64,000 bases of DNA, from assembly GCF_004023625.1 (NCBI RefSeq), contig NZ_RPDJ01000026.1, positions 153,330 to 217,329 of the forward strand. Direction: 5' to 3'. Under the pieces are notes generated by a model. The model made no database searches and was not told the origin of the DNA. It saw only the letters and a list, made by a program, of their open reading frames with translations. The stretch is from Streptomyces cavernae (GTDB taxonomy: Bacteria; Actinomycetota; Actinomycetes; Streptomycetales; Streptomycetaceae). Position 1 is the first letter of the stretch. The number at the start of each line of letters is the position of its first letter. The translations under genes and the position numbers were made by a program. Shown one piece after another: positions 17,501-25,262 of the stretch.

Positions 17501-18096
17501 GCGGCTACCAGTTCGTCGGCCGCACCGTGCAGATCTGGAACCGGTTCCGCAGGGGCGGGCTGTTCCAGGACGCGCCGTGGGCGCTGCGCTTCTTCGACCG
17601 CATCGAGTGGTACCCCGTCACGGCGGAGGAACTGCTCGAACTGCGCGCCGAGACCGACGCCGGCCGCGGTGTCTTCGAGACCGAGGAGGGGACCTTCTCG
17701 ATCGCCGAGTACAACGCCTTCCTGTCCGCCGAGGCCGACTCGATCGCCGCCTTCCGGAAGCGGCAGAGCGCCGCGTTCGAGGCCGAGAAGGACCGCTGGC
17801 GGGCCGCCGGCGAGTTCGACCGGGACGACGGTCCCGAACCCTCGACCGTGAGTGCCGTCGCGGTCGCCGTCCCGGACGGCGCGGTCCCGGTCACCGCGCC
17901 GTTCACCGCCACCGTCTGGCAGACCGTCGCCGAGCCGGGCGCCGTCGTCGCCGAGGGTGACCCGATCCTCTCCCTGGAGGCGATGAAGATGGAGTCGAAG
18001 GTGAGCGCCCCCGCCGCCGGGACACTGCTGGAGATCTACGTCAGACCCGGTGAACAGGTCGCTCCCGGCCAGGTCCTCGCGGCGGTGCGGGCATGA
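14500..18096 (+). CDS. biotin-dependent urea/guanidine carboxylase
   Basis: A 1198-residue single-chain carboxylase. Residues 1-450 are a biotin carboxylase (LVANRGEIARRVIRTARKMG, KATGGGGGIGM). Next is a KipA/KipI-like carboxyltransferase: MTTVQDLPGRLGYWHVGVPP near 470, VTPGIRSLQVHTDARRLK near 840, GVGIGGAYLCIYGMEGPGGY-like near 990. It ends in a biotin carrier domain with EAMKMESK, the biotinyl lysine being Lys1163. Annotation pipelines call this urea carboxylase, but adjacency to the DUF1989 pair favours guanidine as substrate, as shown for similar operons. GTG start overlaps the upstream stop. Allophanate hydrolase is separate, not fused as in fungal DUR1,2. Confidence 0.9.
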   Translation: MTRPTAVLVANRGEIARRVIRTARKMGLGTVAVFSDADRAAPHVREADHAVHLGPAPARDSYLRGDAIIEAALTHGAGIIHPGYGFLSENTAFARAVEEAGLRFAGPTADQITAFGEKHTARALAKAAGVPLLAGTELLASAEEAVTAVESVGLPVMVKATGGGGGIGMQACATTDEVREAFARVAALAESNFGSGGVFLERLVRPARHVEVQVFGDGAGRIAVFGDRDCSLQRRNQKVIEEAPAPALPARVRELLRDSSRRLLASVGYRGAGTVEFVYDPVREEAAFLEVNTRLQVEHPVTEEAYGVDLVELMLTLARDGRVDDAVFERKWTPTGHAVEARVYAEDPGKDSAPSPGLITRAVFPGQGADEIPGVRVDGFAETGLEVSPYYDPMLAKVIAKGPDRDTAFDVLGRALAESRVDGVVTNLGLLRSLTVRGEVRGAVHSTSTLATTTDPEPRIDVLVPGAMTTVQDLPGRLGYWHVGVPPSGPFDPVSFAEANLAVGNPAEVPALEVTAGGLTLRFSAACVVAVTGAPVPVTVDGTAAALWEPVPVPAGGTLVLGACHGPGLRAYVAVRGGVDVPEYLGSASTFTLGGFGGHGGRALLAGDVLRPGVAGAAGGGPTPPERRPAITSHWQVGVTEGPHAAPEFFTREDIDTLYATDYRVHHNSARTGVRLIGPKPRWARQDGGEAGLHPSNIHDTPYAVGALDFTGDTPIILGPDGPSLGGFVCPAVVASGELWKLGQLRPGDTVRFVPVREAEAAALDARRASPTLISAGGDGDDGVLGRLEATDARPSVTYRRDGDDNVLVEYGPMALDLGLRMRVHALQETLAAHAPDGIVDVTPGIRSLQVHTDARRLKARDLTVLLRELEDEVPPTNELVVPSRTVRLPLSWDDPATRLAIERYMAGVRDDAPWCPWNIEFIRRVNGLETADDVYRTVFDASYLVLGLGDVYLGAPVATPLDPRHRLVTTKYNPARTWTAENSVGIGGAYLCIYGMEGPGGYQFVGRTVQIWNRFRRGGLFQDAPWALRFFDRIEWYPVTAEELLELRAETDAGRGVFETEEGTFSIAEYNAFLSAEADSIAAFRKRQSAAFEAEKDRWRAAGEFDRDDGPEPSTVSAVAVAVPDGAVPVTAPFTATVWQTVAEPGAVVAEGDPILSLEAMKMESKVSAPAAGTLLEIYVRPGEQVAPGQVLAAVRA

Positions 18097-19850
18097 GCGC
18101 CATGACACCGGCCGCACGCGTCGAGGCCGCCTACGACCGCATCGAGAGCGCCGGCCGGCCCGAGATCTGGATCCACTTGAGGCCCCGTGAGGAGGTGCTC
18201 GCCGAGGCGGCCGGGATCGACCCGGCGCTGCCGCTGGCCGGCCTGGTCGCGGCCGTCAAGGACAACATCGATGTGGCCGGCCTGCCCACGACCGCGGGCG
18301 CCCCGTCGTACGGCTATCCGCCGGCGGCCGACGCGCCCGCGGTGGCGCGGCTGCGCGCGGCCGGCGCGGTGGTGCTCGGGAAGACCAACCTCGACCAGTT
18401 CGCCACCGGCCTGGTCGGCACCCGCAGCCCCTTCGGCGCGGTACGCAACGCCTGGGACACGGCCCGTATCTCCGGCGGGTCGTCCTCCGGCTCGGCCGTC
18501 GCGGTCGCGCTGGGCATCGCCGACATCGCGCTCGGCACCGACACGGCCGGCTCCGGACGGGTGCCCGCCGCGCTCAACGGCATCGTCGGGGTCAAGCCCA
18601 CCAAGGGCCTGGTGCCCGTGACCGGGGTGGTCCCCGCCTGCTACACCCTCGACTGCGTGACCGTCTTCGCCCGCGACCTGCGGCTCGCCCGTATAGCCGC
18701 GGAGATCGCCGAGGGCCCCGACCCGGCCGACCCGCTGTCCCGTACCGGCACCCAGCTCCCGCCGCCACCCGCGCGCCCCAGGGTCGCCGTCCCGGGTCCG
18801 GGGCACCTCAAGGGCATGGCCGACGGCTGGCGCGAGGCCTTCGACGCCGCGGTCGCCCGGCTGGCGAGCACCGGGGCGGAGATCGTCGAGGCCGACATCA
18901 CCCCGCTGCTGGAGGCCGCGCAACTGCTGTACGGCGGCGCGTTCGTCGCCGAGCGGTATGCCGCCGTGGGTGAGCACCTGGAGAAGAACCGCGACCTGAT
19001 CGGTACGGACCTCGACCCCACCGTCGCCTCGATCGTGCTGGCCGGCCGGGAGAAGACCGCCGCCGACTGGGCCGCCGACACCGCCCGGCTCGCCGCCCTC
19101 GGCGCCGCCGGGCGCGCGGCCCTGGACGGCTGCGCGGCGCTCCTGACCCCGACCACCACCTGGCACCCCACCCTCGACGAGGTGGCGGCCGACCCGGTCG
19201 GCGCCAATGCCCGGATGGGGCGCTTCACCAACTTCGCCAACCTGCTGGACTGTGCCTCGCTCGCCGTTCCGGCCGGGTTCGTGGACGGCCTGCCGTTCGG
19301 CGTGATGTTCACCGGCCCGGCGTTCTCCGACCGCGCCCTGGCCGCCCTGGCAGAGCGGTTGGCCAACCCGGGACTCGACCTGTTCGTGGTCGGCGCCCAC
19401 CTCACGGGGCAGCCACTCAACGCGCAGTTGGTGCAGGCGGGCGGCACGCTGGCGGGCCCGGCACGCACCGCCGGCGGCTACCGGCTGTACGCCCTGGCCA
19501 CCGAGCCGCCCAAGCCGGGACTGGTCCGGGTGCCCGAGGGCGGGCCGGACGACGGCACCGGAGCAGGCGACGGGACGGGCCAAGGGTCCGGAGCAGGCGA
19601 CGGGGCGGGCCTCGTGGCCGGAGCAGGCGACGGGGCCCATGAGACAGGCATCGAGGGCGAGATCTGGAGGCTGCCGGCCGCGGGGTTCGGGGCGTTCACG
19701 GCCGCCGTTCCCGCGCCCATGACCATCGGCACCGTCGAACTGGCCGACGGGCGGCAGGTCAGCGGCTTCCTGGTGGAGCCGTACGCCGTCGAGGGCGCGC
19801 CCGACATCACCCGCTTCGGTGGCTGGCGGGCCTATGTGGGGTCCGTATGA
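18093..19850 (+). CDS. atzF: allophanate hydrolase
   Basis: A 585-residue amidase-signature enzyme that hydrolyses allophanate to ammonia and CO2 in the cytoplasm. The triad fits AtzF exactly: Lys56 (VAAVKDN), cis-Ser130 (ISGGSSSGS) and nucleophile Ser154 (GTDTAGSGRVPA), the same spacings as Lys91/Ser165/Ser189 in Pseudomonas AtzF. A C-terminal domain typical of allophanate hydrolases begins near residue 530, joined by a Gly/Asp/Ala linker made of 30-bp repeats. The start overlaps the carboxylase stop (ATGA). It is the point where the biuret, urea and guanidine branches of the island meet. Confidence 0.93.
   Translation: MSAMTPAARVEAAYDRIESAGRPEIWIHLRPREEVLAEAAGIDPALPLAGLVAAVKDNIDVAGLPTTAGAPSYGYPPAADAPAVARLRAAGAVVLGKTNLDQFATGLVGTRSPFGAVRNAWDTARISGGSSSGSAVAVALGIADIALGTDTAGSGRVPAALNGIVGVKPTKGLVPVTGVVPACYTLDCVTVFARDLRLARIAAEIAEGPDPADPLSRTGTQLPPPPARPRVAVPGPGHLKGMADGWREAFDAAVARLASTGAEIVEADITPLLEAAQLLYGGAFVAERYAAVGEHLEKNRDLIGTDLDPTVASIVLAGREKTAADWAADTARLAALGAAGRAALDGCAALLTPTTTWHPTLDEVAADPVGANARMGRFTNFANLLDCASLAVPAGFVDGLPFGVMFTGPAFSDRALAALAERLANPGLDLFVVGAHLTGQPLNAQLVQAGGTLAGPARTAGGYRLYALATEPPKPGLVRVPEGGPDDGTGAGDGTGQGSGAGDGAGLVAGAGDGAHETGIEGEIWRLPAAGFGAFTAAVPAPMTIGTVELADGRQVSGFLVEPYAVEGAPDITRFGGWRAYVGSV
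19559..19648. repeat. 30-bp in-frame repeat in the allophanate hydrolase linker
   Basis: GGAGCAGGCGACGGG recurs exactly every 30 bp, at about 19560, 19590 and 19620. It encodes three GAGDG-type decapeptides between the amidase domain and the C-terminal domain. It keeps the reading frame. Confidence 0.9.
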
Positions 19851-19923
19851 CGGGAGGTGACGGGGTCGCACCCCGGTGCCGGGCACGGCAGGGTGTCCGC
19901 CACCGGGGTGGCAGGATGGGTCC

Positions 19924-20607
19924 ATGACGATGACCCGTCCCCGCCAGGGCAGGCCCCGGCACACGCCGCCGTCCGACCCTGGCGCGTCCGCCCGGGAACA
20001 GATTCTCGACGCCGCCGGGGCGCTCTTCGTCGAACGTGGGATCGCCAGTACCAGCACCCGGATGATCGCCGAGCGGGTGGGCATCAGGCAGGCCTCGCTC
20101 TACTACCACTTCGCCACCAAGGAGGAGATCCTCGCCGAGCTGCTGGCCACTTCCGTGCGGCCCAGTCTGCAGATGGTGGAGCGGATCCAGGCGCTGGTGC
20201 CCGAGCAGGCGAATCCGGCCGCGGCCCTCTACGCGGTGGCCGCGATGGACGTACGCACCCTCTGCCGCACCCCGTACAACGTCGGCACGCTCTACCTGCT
20301 GCCGGAGGTGCAGGCCGAGCGGTTCGACGCCTTCCGTGCCGAGCGGGGCCGACTGCAGGAGAGCTACGGCACTCTCGGCGCCCTGGCGGCGGCCGAGGGC
20401 GTCGTCCGCAGCCTGCCCACCGAGCGGATGGGCGAACTGTTGATCCAGTTGGTGGAGGTCGTCATCCAGATACGGCGTTCCCGTGAGCCGGAAGCGGCCG
20501 ATACGGACGCCATCGCGTCGTCGTGCCTGCGTCTGTGCGGGCTCGGCGAGTCGGCGGTGGCCGCCGCCAGGGACGAGGCACGGGTCCTGCTGAGCCGCTT
20601 GGCGTGA
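19924..20607 (+). CDS. TetR family regulator of the guanidine/urea carboxylase unit
   Basis: A 227-residue TetR protein. The DNA-binding domain is at residues 24-70: REQILDAAGALFVERGIAST, then RMIAERVGIRQASLYYHFATKEEIL. The ligand domain is not diagnostic. It lies 73 bp after allophanate hydrolase on the same strand, so it is probably the last gene of the unit or has its own promoter. The 20-bp palindrome before the APC permease is a plausible target. ATG start chosen because the upstream frame has no ribosome site. Confidence 0.85.
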   Translation: MTMTRPRQGRPRHTPPSDPGASAREQILDAAGALFVERGIASTSTRMIAERVGIRQASLYYHFATKEEILAELLATSVRPSLQMVERIQALVPEQANPAAALYAVAAMDVRTLCRTPYNVGTLYLLPEVQAERFDAFRAERGRLQESYGTLGALAAAEGVVRSLPTERMGELLIQLVEVVIQIRRSREPEAADTDAIASSCLRLCGLGESAVAAARDEARVLLSRLA

Positions 20608-20730
20608 CCGGCGGCGGACCGGGCGGGTCGGTGACGGACCGGGGCGGATCGGCGGCGCACCGGGCCGATCAGCCGCGCACCGGGCCGATCAGCCGCGCAC
20701 CGGGCGGATCGAGCACGTCCGAGCACGTTC
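20608..20730. repeat. short tandem repeats after the TetR gene
   Basis: GCGCACCGGGCCGATCAGCC occurs twice in a row, followed by a third, truncated and altered copy, with related GGACCGGGGCGGATCGG units before it and a doubled GAGCACGTCC element after it. The array begins directly at the TGA of the regulator gene. The remaining 90 bp to the next gene show nothing recognisable. Confidence 0.75.
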
Positions 20731-20820
20731 GAGCCCTGCTGCCGGTGGGCCCGGCCCCCGGTCAGTCGACCCGGAAACCGCGGCGGGTGCGGTGCCACAA
20801 CCAGACGGCCCGCTGAAGGG

Positions 20821-21369
20821 TCACTCGCGGGTGGCCTTGCCCATCAGCACCCCGTAGGCCAGTTGCAACGCGTCCGCCCCGGCGAGCGCGGTGAACGTGC
20901 CCATGACGGTCCGGGTCGCGCGCGGCCAGAGCAACTGGGCGGCGGTCAGGGTCGAGGCCACCCAGACGCTCAGGCAGAAGGGGCAGGACAGCAGCTCGCC
21001 GACGGTCTCCCTGCCGTCCTCGGACCGCGGCTCCTCGTGCAGCTCGGCCGGGCCTTGGGGACCGACGTACGTGGTGAAGGGGGCGCGCAGCGGGCTGGTC
21101 ACCGACGCCTTGCTCAGCAGTCTGGCGAGCCGGAAGGTGGCCGCCGAGGTGAGCGCCACGTCCCAGGGCTCGGGCCGCTCGGGCAGCGGGCGGCCGCTGA
21201 GCCGCACCGCCGTGGCCCAGGCCGCCGTGTAAGCGCCGAATCCGGCCATGGTCGCGAGGTAGCCGCCCAGCGACTGTTCGCTTCCTGCGGAATAGCGCCG
21301 TGCGGTGCGGCGGAGAAGCCCGTGCAGACGAGCCCCGGAGCGACTGCGACTGTCGGTTTCGCTATCCAT
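20821..21369 (-). CDS. DUF1360 membrane protein
   Basis: A 182-residue protein with three to four hydrophobic segments (GYLATMAGFGAYTAAWATAV, LSVWVASTLTAAQLLW, VMGTFTALAGADALQLAYG). The DUF1360 signature LLSCPFCLSVW with its Cys-Pro-x-Cys is present. Function of the family is unknown; members are found in Bacillus spores and actinomycetes. The start ATG overlaps the 3' end of the upstream Rieske gene by eight bases, so the two are co-transcribed. Confidence 0.82.
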   Translation of the reverse strand: MDSETDSRSRSGARLHGLLRRTARRYSAGSEQSLGGYLATMAGFGAYTAAWATAVRLSGRPLPERPEPWDVALTSAATFRLARLLSKASVTSPLRAPFTTYVGPQGPAELHEEPRSEDGRETVGELLSCPFCLSVWVASTLTAAQLLWPRATRTVMGTFTALAGADALQLAYGVLMGKATRE

Positions 21370-22339
21370 GGGCGGTGTCCACTCCTGCCTCGACCCGCTG
21401 CCGGCCCGTGTCGGTACGGTCGGTGTCGTGGTTGGCGTCGTCCTCGCCCCGGTCCTGCCGGCGCAGGCGCACCTCGACGTGGCCGTCGACGATCCGGGTG
21501 TCGAAGGCGGGCTGGGGCGCGGTGGCGGGACCGCGGACGTTCCAGCCGTCCGAGAGGCGGAAGCCGCTGCCGTGCCAGGGGCACCGGACGCATCCATCGA
21601 CAACCGTGCCCTCCGCGAGCGGGCCCCCGAGATGGCTGCACCGCTCGGACAGTGCGTGCAGGGCCCCGCCGGGTTCCCGGACGACGAGGATGGGCACGTC
21701 GTCCACACTGCGGCGCACGGGCTCCCCGGCCGGGAACTCCTCCACCGCGCCGATCCGGTGCCAGCCCTTCGAAACGACGTGCGGGACCTCTTCCGCGTGG
21801 TTGGCTCCGGACGCCTGGCGGTAAGCCAGGTGACCGCCCAGCAAACCACCCACGGAGACCGCCGCCAGCCCCAGGAACCCGTATGCCCTGCCCAGGCCGG
21901 CGCGGCCCTTGATCCGGCAGGCGAACGAGGCCGCGTACAGACCGGTGGCCGTGGTGTTGGCCATGGCGTGCACCAGTCCGACACGCATCTGCTGCCGGTG
22001 CAGTTCGGCCCAGTCGGTGGCGCCCGTCAGCGCCGCGGGCGCGGCCGCCGCCAGTCCGACGCCGACGAGCACTCCCGCCTCACGGGAGCGTCCGGGCCGC
22101 AGGTCCAGCACCGCCGCGGACAGCCAGCTTCCGATCGGCACCTGAACCATCAGCGGGTGGGCGGGATGTCCCAGCCACCTGCCGTGCAGCACGTCCCGGC
22201 CGCGCCCCAGCGGCAGGGACCGTACGCCCCTGCGGACCGCGTCGATCACCGGATCGGCCACCGGTTCCCGCTCCAGGCGGTCCAGCAGCCGAAGCAGCGG
22301 ATTGTGCCGGATCCTGCGGCGACGAGGCGTTGTGCTCAT
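21362..22339 (-). CDS. DUF2231-Rieske [2Fe-2S] fusion protein
   Basis: A 325-residue protein. Residues 60-180 are a DUF2231 four-helix membrane domain (GRWLGHPAHPLMVQVPIGSW). Residues 200-300 are a Rieske domain with both cluster ligands, CSHLGG and CPWHGSGF. It is thus a membrane-anchored electron carrier without a visible oxygenase. ATG start gives MSTTPRRRRIRHNP; longer frames upstream are repeat-derived. It overlaps the DUF1360 gene. Redox partner unknown; the orphan cytochrome oxidase subunit on the other side of the intergenic region is a possible functional neighbour. Confidence 0.88.
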   Translation of the reverse strand: MSTTPRRRRIRHNPLLRLLDRLEREPVADPVIDAVRRGVRSLPLGRGRDVLHGRWLGHPAHPLMVQVPIGSWLSAAVLDLRPGRSREAGVLVGVGLAAAAPAALTGATDWAELHRQQMRVGLVHAMANTTATGLYAASFACRIKGRAGLGRAYGFLGLAAVSVGGLLGGHLAYRQASGANHAEEVPHVVSKGWHRIGAVEEFPAGEPVRRSVDDVPILVVREPGGALHALSERCSHLGGPLAEGTVVDGCVRCPWHGSGFRLSDGWNVRGPATAPQPAFDTRIVDGHVEVRLRRQDRGEDDANHDTDRTDTGRQRVEAGVDTAHG

Positions 22340-22472
22340 GGGCGCCGGGTCCCCACCCGCGCATACGGCAAACGGACGGAGCTCGTCACATCGTCGCGCC
22401 GGCCACGGTCGGGTCCGACTTCCCTGCTGACCGGAAGAAAGCGCGCGGCGGCGCGCGGCCGGAGAGCTCGTC

Positions 22473-22609
22473 GCGCGTGGCGGAGCCAGGCGTAGGCGCG
22501 TGCCGGAGCCACGTCGGCGCGTGCGAGCCAGCCGTCGGCGCGTGGCGGAGCCAGCCGTCGGCGCGTGCCGGAACCAGGCGTAGGCGCGTGGCGGAGCCAG
22601 GCGTCGGCG
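22473..22609. repeat. about 23-bp imperfect tandem repeat
   Basis: Six units of the type GCGCGTGGCGGAGCCAGGCG fill most of the gap between the divergent Rieske and cytochrome oxidase genes. The rest of the 419-bp gap, 22610-22758, is less repetitive and should contain the oxidase promoter; I see no convincing boxes. Confidence 0.85.
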
Positions 22610-22758
22610 GCGCGTTGGACACCCTCCAGAGCACAACCCCACTAGGGTTTCGTCCGCATAAAGGACCAAACCTCCTGTCCGCGTCGGCCGTTGCCCAACC
22701 CACGAGACGGCCGTAGCCGATCTCCGATCCGCGGGCCGGACTCTCGGAAAGGCGCTAC

Positions 22759-23733
22759 GTGAGCCCGAACAGCTCTCACCACCCGCTGCGGCGTCCGATG
22801 CGTCGCAGGCTGCTGCAGACGCTGGCTGCGGGCCTGGTGCTGGCGACCGCCTCTGCTTGTGAACATTCATCGCAGGACTTCCCCCGGCTGGGGATGCCCA
22901 CCCCCGTCACGGAAGAGGCGCCGCGGATTCTCTCCCTGTGGCAGGGCTCGTGGGTCGCCGCGCTCGCCGTGGGCCTGGTCGTGTGGGGGCTCATCATCTG
23001 GGCGTCCCTTTTCCACCGGCGCAACAGGACCAAGGTCGAGATCCCTGCGCAGACCCGGTACAACATGCCCATCGAGGCGCTGTACACGACGGTTCCGCTG
23101 ATCATCGTCTCGGTGCTCTTCTACTTCACCGCCCGTGATGAGGCGGAGCTCCTCGAACTCTCGGAAAAGCCGGCTCACACCATCAACGTCGTCGGCTTCC
23201 AGTGGAGTTGGGGCTTCAACTACATCGAGAACGTGGACGGCAGGACCGACACGGGGAACGCGAAAGCCGACCCTGATCTGAGAGTCATCCCGGACAGGAC
23301 CAGCCGCGACTTCCCCGCGGGTGCCGAGGGCGTCTACGAGGTCGGCACCCCGGGCGAGCGCAACCCGCAGACCGGCAACCCGGGCCCGACTCTGTGGCTG
23401 CCCGAGGGAGAGAAAGTTCGCTTCGTCCTGTCTTCTCGTGACGTCATCCACTCCTTCTGGGTACTGCCGTTCCTGATGAAGCTGGATGTCTTCCCCGGCT
23501 ACAACGTCAATGTGTTCGAGGTGACCCCGAACCATGAGGGGACCTTCCGGGGCAAGTGCGCCGAACTCTGCGGCGTCGACCACGCCCGGATGCTGTTCAA
23601 CGTCAAGGTCGTTTCCCCGCAGCGCTACCAGCAGCACCTGAGGGAGCTGGCCGGCCAGGGACAGACCGGCTACATCCCGGCCGGCATCGAGATCACCGAC
23701 CCGGCCAGAAACAGCGAGCCGAATCTGCTGTGA
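22759..23733 (+). CDS. ctaC: cytochrome c oxidase subunit II, orphan copy
   Basis: A 324-residue CtaC homologue. It has a lipoprotein signal with lipobox ASAC near residue 33, two membrane helices (residues 65-85 and 108-125), and the CuA domain from residue 140. CuA ligands are visible in CAELCGVDHARM and upstream RDVIHSFWV. Start is GTG at 22759; an internal ATG at residue 14 is possible. In Streptomyces core genomes ctaC sits beside ctaD, but here no subunit I is adjacent; the only one in the window is 25 kb away. It may therefore be an auxiliary copy. Confidence 0.9.
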   Translation: MSPNSSHHPLRRPMRRRLLQTLAAGLVLATASACEHSSQDFPRLGMPTPVTEEAPRILSLWQGSWVAALAVGLVVWGLIIWASLFHRRNRTKVEIPAQTRYNMPIEALYTTVPLIIVSVLFYFTARDEAELLELSEKPAHTINVVGFQWSWGFNYIENVDGRTDTGNAKADPDLRVIPDRTSRDFPAGAEGVYEVGTPGERNPQTGNPGPTLWLPEGEKVRFVLSSRDVIHSFWVLPFLMKLDVFPGYNVNVFEVTPNHEGTFRGKCAELCGVDHARMLFNVKVVSPQRYQQHLRELAGQGQTGYIPAGIEITDPARNSEPNLL

Positions 23734-24044
23734 AGGCTGGTGTGGTGCTCTTGGACGCGCTGTTCGGTCACGGCGTCCGCAGCGTCCAGGGCCCGAATGT
23801 CCCACTCGATCAGCCGAGCTGCCTCACCGTGCCCTGCGTCGAGGACCGCCTCGACGGTCATGAGAGGCAGGGCAATCTCACGAAGCCGGCGAAGCGCGGT
23901 CGCTCACGCCAACTGGTCGGCGCTGTAGTAGCGGTAGCCCGAGACCGGGTCGACCTCGGCAGGACGCAGCAGCCCGGAGTCGGCGTAGAACCGCAGTGCG
24001 CTCGAGGTCAGACCACTGCGCTGGGCGAAGACACCGATCGGCAT
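23734..24044 (-). pseudogene. MerR regulator remnant with an internal stop
   Basis: Read on the minus strand from the ATG at 24044, codons give a clean MerR head: MPIGVFAQRSGLTSSALRFY, then ADSGLLRPAEVDPVSGYRYY. At 23904-23906 a TGA interrupts the frame, yet the same frame continues with ATALRRLREIALPLMTVEAV and further helix. A single base change (CGA to TGA) would explain this. The family, MerR fused to a DNA polymerase III beta-like domain, is much longer; the frame here runs into the 3' end of ctaC. It is a truncated, dead gene. Confidence 0.8.
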
Positions 24045-24068
24045 CAGCTCGGAATGTGGCACCCCGCC

Positions 24069-24099
24069 ATCATTGAGCTTCAACCAACTCGAAGGTCAA
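24069..24099 (-). promoter_or_regulatory. MerR-type promoter of the pseudogene
   Basis: On the minus strand TTGACC and AATGAT are separated by 19 bp, the long spacer typical of MerR-controlled promoters. The spacer holds an imperfect dyad, ACCTTCGAG-TTG-GTTGAAGCT. The promoter seems intact although the gene is broken. Confidence 0.5.
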
Positions 24100-24197
24100 C
24101 ACCGACCGGCAGGGCCGACAACCTCCTGGCCCACAACACGGGCCCACCACAAGCGAAGGTGATCCATGGCTTCTCGGCGGACGGCTTTTCGTAGTCG

Positions 24198-24998
24198 TCA
24201 CGTCGGTGTGCTCGGGGTCGATTGGACGTGCCCAGTGGTGCCGCTCGGCTGTGTCGGCTCGGTGAACTGCTCGAACAGCGCGACGGCGGCCCGGGTCAGG
24301 AGGGACCAGCCGTCCCGTCGCTCCGGGTCGTCCAGATCGGCGTATCCGGCGATCCAACGCATATGGAAGCCGTCGAGCAGGGCCGCGAGAGTGGTGGCGA
24401 GGTGTTCGACCTCGTAGGGGGCGCGCATCCGCAGTCCGTAGGCGTCGAGCAGGGCCTGGTACGCCTCACAGGCGACCTTGGTGAACGAATCGCCGTAATG
24501 CCCCAGGGCCTCGCGCACACGCGGGTTGGCCGCGCTGGCGTAGAAGCCGAGCATCACGCGGTAGATCGGGTCGACGCGGTGGTTCTCGTGGTTGTGGGTG
24601 AGTACGTCGTTGAGCGCCTCCCGCCACGTGATGCCGTTGTCGATCGCTTCCTCGAAGCGGCGGATGCTGTCCGGCAGGCTCGGGACCAGCTCGGCCTGGC
24701 GGGTGGTGAGGTGGAAAAGGAGTTCCGCCTGGAAATCCGCCTGCGCCGGCCAGATCTGGTAGATCGATCCGGTCGTGATCGCCGGTGCCCGGTCGTCGCC
24801 CAGCCGCTCCCGCATGATGCGCGTGGCTTCCTCGGTGACCTGCTTCACGCGGATGTGGGCGAGGGCGGCGGAGACGGCTGCCTCACTGGTGTCGCCCGTG
24901 CCGGCGCATACGAGCTTGGTGGCCGCTTCGAGCATCAGCACCCGCGTCTCCTCGAGGGAACGCCGCGGGAGCCGGCGCCGCCCAGCTTCCGTTGTCAT
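24198..24998 (-). CDS. TetR family regulator divergent from the liv-type transporter
   Basis: A 266-residue protein. Residues 15-90 resemble a TetR DNA-binding domain, with an unusually long recognition segment ending TTGSIYQIWPAQADFQAELL. The C-terminal half is TetR-like helices (EHLATTLAALLDGFHMRWIAG). It diverges from the ABC-transporter operon and probably represses it. Ligand unknown; the downstream lipase-like gene hints at a lipid or ester. The ATG has GGGGAGGGGCAGG upstream on the minus strand. Confidence 0.8.
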   Translation of the reverse strand: MTTEAGRRRLPRRSLEETRVLMLEAATKLVCAGTGDTSEAAVSAALAHIRVKQVTEEATRIMRERLGDDRAPAITTGSIYQIWPAQADFQAELLFHLTTRQAELVPSLPDSIRRFEEAIDNGITWREALNDVLTHNHENHRVDPIYRVMLGFYASAANPRVREALGHYGDSFTKVACEAYQALLDAYGLRMRAPYEVEHLATTLAALLDGFHMRWIAGYADLDDPERRDGWSLLTRAAVALFEQFTEPTQPSGTTGHVQSTPSTPT

Positions 24999-25047
24999 GC
25001 CCTGCCCCTCCCCATTGCATGATCGTTAATTCGGTGTCACCAAGGCG

Positions 25048-25099
25048 TTGACACGGCGCAAAGCCTACACCTAGATTCCAGCTCCGTAAGAAAGTTACG
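25048..25099 (+). promoter_or_regulatory. promoter and operator of the liv-type operon
   Basis: TTGACA (25048-25053) and TAGATT (25072-25077) are separated by 18 bp, a good housekeeping-type promoter. Just downstream CGTAA-GAAAG-TTACG (25085-25099) is an inverted repeat at the expected repressor position for the divergent TetR protein. Confidence 0.55.
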
Positions 25100-25262
25100 A
25101 AAGCTCGCAAGGCTGAATGAGCAGGCCTTTCGCGCCTCTCCGAGCCAGTCAGCCGCGCCGGTCACCCCGGGCCGCCCGGGACTTCTCGCTGCCGTCCACC
25201 TCTCCTTCCGCATGCCCCGCCGGGCGCCGCCCTGCCCTTGTTCCCGTTACGGAGGATCCCGC

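Noticed and set aside
14362..18117. Long open frames antisense to the carboxylase gene
   Set aside because: Up to 480-820 residues long, but they are Arg/Gly/Pro-rich shadows produced by GC-rich codons and show no domain motifs.
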